Assembly: GCA_002729015.1 (NCBI GenBank) | Contig: PBVO01000078.1 | Span: 26,378 to 37,295, forward strand | DNA: 10,918 nucleotides | Direction of reading: 5' to 3' | Origin: Candidatus Poribacteria bacterium | GTDB lineage: Bacteria; Poribacteria; WGA-4E; UBA9662 | Shown: positions 7,136 through 10,918 of the stretch, in pieces | How positions within the stretch are numbered: position 1 is the stretch's first letter | Layout of the letters: each line of letters opens with the position of its first letter | The notes under the pieces: generated by a model | Told to the model about the DNA's origin: nothing | The model's input: only the letters and a program-made list of their open reading frames with translations | Databases searched by the model: none | Program-made: the position numbers and the translations under genes

Positions 7136-9025
7136 TTGCTTCGAATATCTAGTCAGTCTAATTCAATTCGATCAGGTACTCTATTGGTTGGCACATTTTT
7201 GGTGGTATCTACACAATATTGGGTTACCAGTACTTGGAATGGTTTCACTCTAGCTTCATTATTTATCAATGCTATTGTCATCACTTTTATACTGGGTTTA
7301 TTAAATGTACTGTTATTAAAAGTGAAAACGAGCGCAATTCTTCGTCCATCCGAACTAATGTTGGTTTATATCATGTTGACTTCGGCTACCGCCGCCGCTG
7401 GACATGATACCCTTGAGATTCTCACTCAGATTGTAGCCTATCCTGTTCATTTCGCTTCTCCAGAAAATGATTGGAAATCGATTTTTTTTCACTATCTCCC
7501 TACGCGGCTCGTTATTCTCGACCCTCTAGTGGCTGAAGGATTGATTTACTACGATGAGAGTTTTTTTTCCCCACACATTTGGCCAGCTTGGGTCCAACCT
7601 ATCTTGCTTTGGTCTTTATTCACTATCCTGCTCTACTTTAGTATGATTTTTCTTAGCCTGCTGCTGCGTAGACAGTGGATAAACAACGAATTGTTGACTT
7701 TTCCAATTGCCCAAATCCCTCTGCAATTACTGTCTCCTCGCCGATCAATTTATCAAAACAAGAAATTTTGGTTTGGGTTTTTGGTAACCTCATTATTGAG
7801 CTTAAACAACGGAATTCACCACCTAGTCCCGGTTGTCCCAGGACTGACCTATGGTAAATATAACCTAGCAGAGTTATTCCCTGAACCACCGTGGAGTGCG
7901 ATTGAGGTCGCCTATATCGAAATACTACCTTTTGTAACTGGATTAGCTTTTTTCATTCCAACTAAACTCTCGTTTTCTATCTGGTTTTTTTATTGGTTTT
8001 GGAAATTGATAAACGTAACGGGACAGGCATCAGGTCTTCATCAATTACCTTATTTTCCGGGATATTGGATCCAAGGACTAGGTGGAATGGCAATATTCGG
8101 TATCATGTTTTTGTATTGGGCAAGACGGCATTTGATTGGGGTCTTCAAGGTAGTTTTCACCTCATCTAAACTGAGATCAGTCGACGATACACCCTACTTT
8201 TTAGCTGTTTGGGGGTTTTTGATTAGTACTAGTATCGCTATCGTTTTCTTGGTTTATGCCGGAATGAGCTTATTGTTTGCAATTTTGTTCTTAGCTGGTT
8301 TTTTTGGCTTAACGGTTGTGACAACACGCCTTAGAGCACAGGTCGGCCCTCCGACGCATGAAATACCGTTTACTGTTTCAGGTTTCCTATCCAGAGTGAT
8401 TAGTACTCGATACATAGATAATCGCACACTAACTCAATTTTCACTATTTATGTTTGTCGATTTTGGCCAGCGTGGCAGCCCGATGCCACAAATCATGGAG
8501 GGATTCTATCTGCAACATCGACTTCATTCTCGACAAATTAGAATAGTCGTGGTAGGAATCGTAGCTGCGCTGATATTAGGAACTGTAATTGGTTTTGTGG
8601 GAAATCTGGAACGTGCCTACCGATTGACCAATAAGACTTGGGCAGGCGAAGAAACATTCTCCAGTCTGGTCAACCAGATCCAAAATAAAACAACCCGTCC
8701 TGATTTGGTCTACCTTAGTTACTTCAGTCTAGGGGGCGGTATCGTTTTCGCTTTAGCTATTTTAAGTCGTCGATATATTTGGTGGAGTTTCCATCCACTG
8801 GGTTATATCATTGGCCAAGATTGGATGCTCCGTCACCTTTGGTTCCCAATTTTTATAGCTTGGCTCATTCGATGGACACTCATCAAATTCAGCGGCCTAA
8901 AAGGGTTACGTAATGCTATACCAATCTTTCTAGGTATTACCATCGGTGATGCTACCTGCATACTATTATGGAAAACATACGCTATTATTTTTAACCAACA
9001 GACACTAGATTGGGTTTATTGGTAA
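7136..9025 (+). CDS. Polytopic membrane protein, DUF6785/DUF6784 family
   Basis: This 629-aa integral membrane protein has about 12-14 hydrophobic segments, roughly at residues 15-32, 40-62, 73-90, 152-178, 212-228, 258-275, 277-293, 312-330, 355-374, 378-396, 470-488, 525-545, 565-582 and 593-615. Features matching the family as I know it are the N-terminal pair of helices, LRPSELMLVYIML (69-81), RRQWINNELLTFPIAQIPL (178-196) and HPLGY (553-557). The family is common in Planctomycetes and Poribacteria and has no established function. The architecture would suit a transporter (a distant likeness to oligopeptide transporters is possible), but this is inference. TTG 7136 is the only start upstream of the first helix, because a stop at 7124-7126 closes the frame; GAGAAAAG just upstream is a weak ribosome binding site. 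It is divergent from one PhyH gene and convergent with another. Confidence 0.85.
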   Translation: MLRISSQSNSIRSGTLLVGTFLVVSTQYWVTSTWNGFTLASLFINAIVITFILGLLNVLLLKVKTSAILRPSELMLVYIMLTSATAAAGHDTLEILTQIVAYPVHFASPENDWKSIFFHYLPTRLVILDPLVAEGLIYYDESFFSPHIWPAWVQPILLWSLFTILLYFSMIFLSLLLRRQWINNELLTFPIAQIPLQLLSPRRSIYQNKKFWFGFLVTSLLSLNNGIHHLVPVVPGLTYGKYNLAELFPEPPWSAIEVAYIEILPFVTGLAFFIPTKLSFSIWFFYWFWKLINVTGQASGLHQLPYFPGYWIQGLGGMAIFGIMFLYWARRHLIGVFKVVFTSSKLRSVDDTPYFLAVWGFLISTSIAIVFLVYAGMSLLFAILFLAGFFGLTVVTTRLRAQVGPPTHEIPFTVSGFLSRVISTRYIDNRTLTQFSLFMFVDFGQRGSPMPQIMEGFYLQHRLHSRQIRIVVVGIVAALILGTVIGFVGNLERAYRLTNKTWAGEETFSSLVNQIQNKTTRPDLVYLSYFSLGGGIVFALAILSRRYIWWSFHPLGYIIGQDWMLRHLWFPIFIAWLIRWTLIKFSGLKGLRNAIPIFLGITIGDATCILLWKTYAIIFNQQTLDWVYW

Positions 9026-9051
9026 TTTTTAGACAATAAACCCAATCTAGT
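9004..9051. terminator. Perfect 18-bp inverted repeat across the stop codon
   Basis: ACTAGATTGGGTTTATTG (9004-9021) is the exact reverse complement of CAATAAACCCAATCTAGT (9034-9051), with a 12-nt loop. The left arm is the coding sequence for nearly the last six residues of the membrane protein, and the TAA stop (9023-9025) is in the loop. No U-tract follows on either strand, so it is not a textbook intrinsic terminator. It lies between convergent genes and could end or stabilise both transcripts. Confidence 0.6.
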
Positions 9052-9153
9052 ATCAAGGGCAGAATCAGCGAGAAGATAGAACGCAGGATCGAATCAGATC
9101 GTTGATTGATAGTTTTCAGGATAGAAAGACTTCATACAATTATTTTCAATAAC

Positions 9154-10023
9154 TTACTCTGTTTGGCTCGGCCATTGACATCCGCCCTGCCTTTGAGGAC
9201 GAATATGTGAAAAGGATATTTTTTCTATTCCTTTGTATGCATAGGGATCCTCACCTGCAATCATTACAATATCACGGTGATCATATCGGGCAACTGGTAT
9301 TGGATTTTCTGACCTTCGCCAAGGTAATAAGGACTCAGCGCTCATATAATGATTCACTAGAGACCTTCGGTAAACTTTTTTGTTTGCATTAGGTAGAGAT
9401 CGATGCAATGTGTAGCCATTAAAGAAGATAATAGATCCGGCCTCAACTTCAACTGGAACGGCCTCTTTCTCAGTGAATGGATACCCATAGGCTTCCTCTA
9501 CACAATCGAAACGTTCGTCGCTTTGCTCTCGATTTGGGTAGATAATACCAGACTGGTGAGAGTTGGGCATGAACCACAGGCAACCATTTTCAACAGTTGC
9601 ATCGTCTAAGGCGATCCAAGCAGCATTGAGTGATCGGTCCCGCGTCGGTACAAATGATTCGTCCTGGTGCCAGGCTTGTCCTGGCATTCCTGACGATTTA
9701 ATGAAAAGCATTTGTTGCATACATTTGACGTTTGGTCCAATGATTTTTGTTAGATTATCTACGATGATAGGATGAGATAATACGTCGAACATGATCTGCG
9801 AAATTTTGTAGGGAAAATGTACACATAATACTCGTTCTAGAACTTCATAGCTATTTTCTTCTGGTGCAGAGGGAGGAAGACCTGCGACCTGTCCAAGTTC
9901 CCCTCGGCAGATTTTAGTGGTTTCTTTCCGGAGTTGGTCAACCTCTGTCTTAGACAATCCATCTTCAACAACAGCAAATCCATTTTTACAGAAATTAGGA
10001 ATCGTAAAATTATGCTGATTCAT
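9154..10023 (-). CDS. Phytanoyl-CoA dioxygenase (PhyH) family protein
   Basis: This 289-aa Fe(II)/2-oxoglutarate-dependent oxygenase has its HxD motif as HQD at 119-121 (QAWHQDESF), the usual AAWIALDDATVENGCLWFMPNSH core (134-156), a distal His at H207 (GYTLHRSLPN) and R219/R220 for 2-oxoglutarate. It is complete, with normal length for the family, and has no signal peptide, so a cytoplasmic hydroxylase is expected. The sequence around HxD and the length of its loops differ clearly from the 5924-6880 protein, so the substrate is probably different. The start is ATG 10023, with only a weak GGGA upstream. A good sigma70-type promoter lies about 275 bp upstream, giving a leader of about 265 nt. 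It converges with the membrane protein gene across a 128-bp gap. Confidence 0.94.
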   Translation of the reverse strand: MNQHNFTIPNFCKNGFAVVEDGLSKTEVDQLRKETTKICRGELGQVAGLPPSAPEENSYEVLERVLCVHFPYKISQIMFDVLSHPIIVDNLTKIIGPNVKCMQQMLFIKSSGMPGQAWHQDESFVPTRDRSLNAAWIALDDATVENGCLWFMPNSHQSGIIYPNREQSDERFDCVEEAYGYPFTEKEAVPVEVEAGSIIFFNGYTLHRSLPNANKKVYRRSLVNHYMSAESLLPWRRSENPIPVARYDHRDIVMIAGEDPYAYKGIEKISFSHIRPQRQGGCQWPSQTE

Positions 10024-10357
10024 TGTATTTTTTCCCGTATTACGATTTTCGGTAATTTCTAAAGTTTCTCGATTGAATAAGTAGACCTTAAATTTTCTAA
10101 TATCACTTTCTGACTTAATACCTTAAAGACCAACTTAGCTTTTTGTGTTTGTTAGTTCTGTACCCACAATTATATTCATATTTGTCGGTATGCGCCCCAT
10201 CTAATTGAACCCGCAAGTAGTTCAAGAATTATCGGGCACGATTTCTTTTTCTACTTAGACCTTATAGTTGTTTGACATCAATAAAATGCCTTCTTCATAT
10301 TATCAGACTTATCTATGCTGTCAAGAGTTCAGCTAACCGGTGGCTGTTTCACCTACG
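10024..10357. other. 334-bp intergenic region holding a promoter and long leader
   Basis: No gene is visible on either strand. The - strand holds a near-consensus promoter (10297-10324), listed separately. The remaining 270 bp would be the untranslated leader of the downstream PhyH gene. In this leader TTGAAC (10205-10210) pairs with GTTCAA (10220-10225), inside a wider CCCG/CGGG pairing, so some RNA structure is possible. I recognise no known riboswitch. Confidence 0.5.
10297..10324 (-). promoter_or_regulatory. Near-consensus sigma70 promoter for the 9154-10023 PhyH gene
   Basis: On the - strand a perfect TTGACA (10319-10324) is followed, after 16 bp, by TAATAT (10297-10302), preceded by TGA, which gives an extended -10 (TGnTAATAT). 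Transcription would start near 10290 and run toward the PhyH gene starting at 10023. The match is much better than elsewhere in the window. The long leader is unusual for a simple housekeeping promoter. Confidence 0.6.
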
Positions 10358-10918
10358 CTAATCGGCCGTGTGCCCTCGTCTAATAACACCTTGGTCTGGT
10401 TTGTAAAATGAATCAGATGACACACTTAACTTTAGTCCAATTTCCTTGATGGCGGTATCGGAAACCTTTTCGAGAGGCGTATATTGCGGATGTGGAAATG
10501 CCTTGTAAGGGTTGTTTCGGGCTGCATTGTAACAACAAATCAGGTTCCATCGGTTTCGATTACTGGTATTAGCGTCTGAGCGATGTAGAACATTGCAGTG
10601 GAAAAACAAAGCCGATCCTGGGTCTAATTCACAGAAAACAATCTCCAGTCGATTGATCAGTTGTTCTACTCGTTCAGGATCTGCGTAGTTTTGACCGGAA
10701 TCAATATGGTGTTCAATTCGACCGGCGTGATGAGACCCCTTGATCACTTGCATACATCCGTTGCTTTTATCAGCCCGATTGAGAGCAATCCAACAGCTCG
10801 CCAAATAAGGATAGAGACACCCATTCTTATACCAGTACCCGTAATCCTGATGCCAACTCCACGCGCCGCCGATTCCCGCCTCTTTCATGATCATTTTTGA
10901 GTGATAGTGGTAAGGTTC
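10358..10918 (-). CDS. Phytanoyl-CoA dioxygenase (PhyH) family protein, partial (N-terminus beyond window)
   Basis: The frame stays open from the TAG at 10358 to the right window edge, giving the last 186 residues of a third apparently intact PhyH enzyme. Counting from the edge, the HxD motif is H23/D25 (WSWHQDYGYWY), followed by SCWIALNRADKSNGCMQVIKGSHH (41-64), a distal His at H112 (NVLHRSDAN) and R123 (RNRWNLICCYNA). The residues just inside the edge (YHYHSKMIMKE) still belong to the conserved part before HxD, so the ATG at 10894 is internal and not the start. About 90-110 residues should lie outside the window. HQDYGYW differs from the two other intact paralogues. All ligands visible here are conserved, so an active Fe(II)/2-oxoglutarate hydroxylase is expected; the substrate is unknown. 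Confidence 0.9.
   Translation of the reverse strand, partial: EPYHYHSKMIMKEAGIGGAWSWHQDYGYWYKNGCLYPYLASCWIALNRADKSNGCMQVIKGSHHAGRIEHHIDSGQNYADPERVEQLINRLEIVFCELDPGSALFFHCNVLHRSDANTSNRNRWNLICCYNAARNNPYKAFPHPQYTPLEKVSDTAIKEIGLKLSVSSDSFYKPDQGVIRRGHTAD

Noticed and set aside
9403..9775. Several + strand frames opposite the 9154-10023 PhyH gene
   Set aside because: The - strand frame has a complete set of PhyH motifs; the opposite frames show no domain and no start signals.
10200..10240. tRNA T-arm-like GGGTTCAAT on the - strand
   Set aside because: No acceptor, D-arm or anticodon stem can be built around it, so it is not a tRNA gene.
10272..10300. TTGACA on the + strand as a promoter
   Set aside because: The -10 at 17 bp is poor (TCATAT) and no + strand gene follows; the - strand promoter in the same place is much better.
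4989..10918. PhyH cluster as a biosynthetic gene cluster
   Set aside because: No core biosynthetic enzyme (PKS, NRPS, terpene, RiPP) or tailoring set other than the oxygenases is visible in the window.
1..10918. CRISPR array, insertion sequence, rRNA or tRNA genes
   Set aside because: I saw no regularly spaced direct repeats, no recognisable transposase with terminal repeats, and no structural RNA signatures.

Overview
The window reads as a bacterial genome fragment of roughly 40% GC. Its gene families are typical of Candidatus Poribacteria, Planctomycetes and related lineages: an exported LamG protein, a TPR protein paired with a CRTAC1-type FG-GAP/ASPIC-UnbV protein, a DUF6785/DUF6784 membrane protein, and several phytanoyl-CoA dioxygenase (PhyH) paralogues. 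The C-terminal motif of the LamG protein (KLATKWSKIK) and the abundance of PhyH genes make a poribacterium-like organism my first guess. This is an inference from gene content; no marker gene is present.

Layout. Positions 1-305 are AT-rich and non-coding, with two inverted repeats. A LamG protein follows on + (306-1109). Next is a 593-bp gap without a convincing gene (1110-1702) that holds two closely spaced hairpins and a third inverted repeat. A tight two-gene + operon comes next: a 506-aa TPR protein (1703-3223) and a 550-aa FG-GAP/ASPIC-UnbV protein (3234-4886), both apparently exported. From there on four PhyH-family loci lie on the - strand. They are a decayed pseudogene (4989-5742), an intact 318-aa enzyme (5924-6880), an intact 289-aa enzyme (9154-10023) and a fourth gene cut by the right edge (10358-10918). 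Between the second and third sits a + strand polytopic membrane protein (7136-9025), divergent from one dioxygenase and convergent with the next.

How the genes relate. The TPR/UnbV pair is very probably co-transcribed and acts outside the cytoplasm, probably in protein-protein contacts. The PhyH enzymes differ strongly around their HxD motifs (HQDPPYW, HQDESF, HQDYGYW), so they look like separate subfamilies with different substrates and not recent tandem copies. No biosynthetic core enzyme lies with them, so no pathway can be assigned.

The most solid unusual observations are these. (1) The PhyH pseudogene has lost both iron-binding histidine positions and also carries a nonsense codon and a frameshift. 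(2) A perfect 18-bp inverted repeat straddles the stop codon of the membrane protein gene without a U-tract. (3) Two closely spaced hairpins lie in the 1110-1702 gap. (4) An operator-like palindrome lies in the divergent intergenic region, with one half-site repeated next to the start codon. I did not find a convincing novel multi-gene system.
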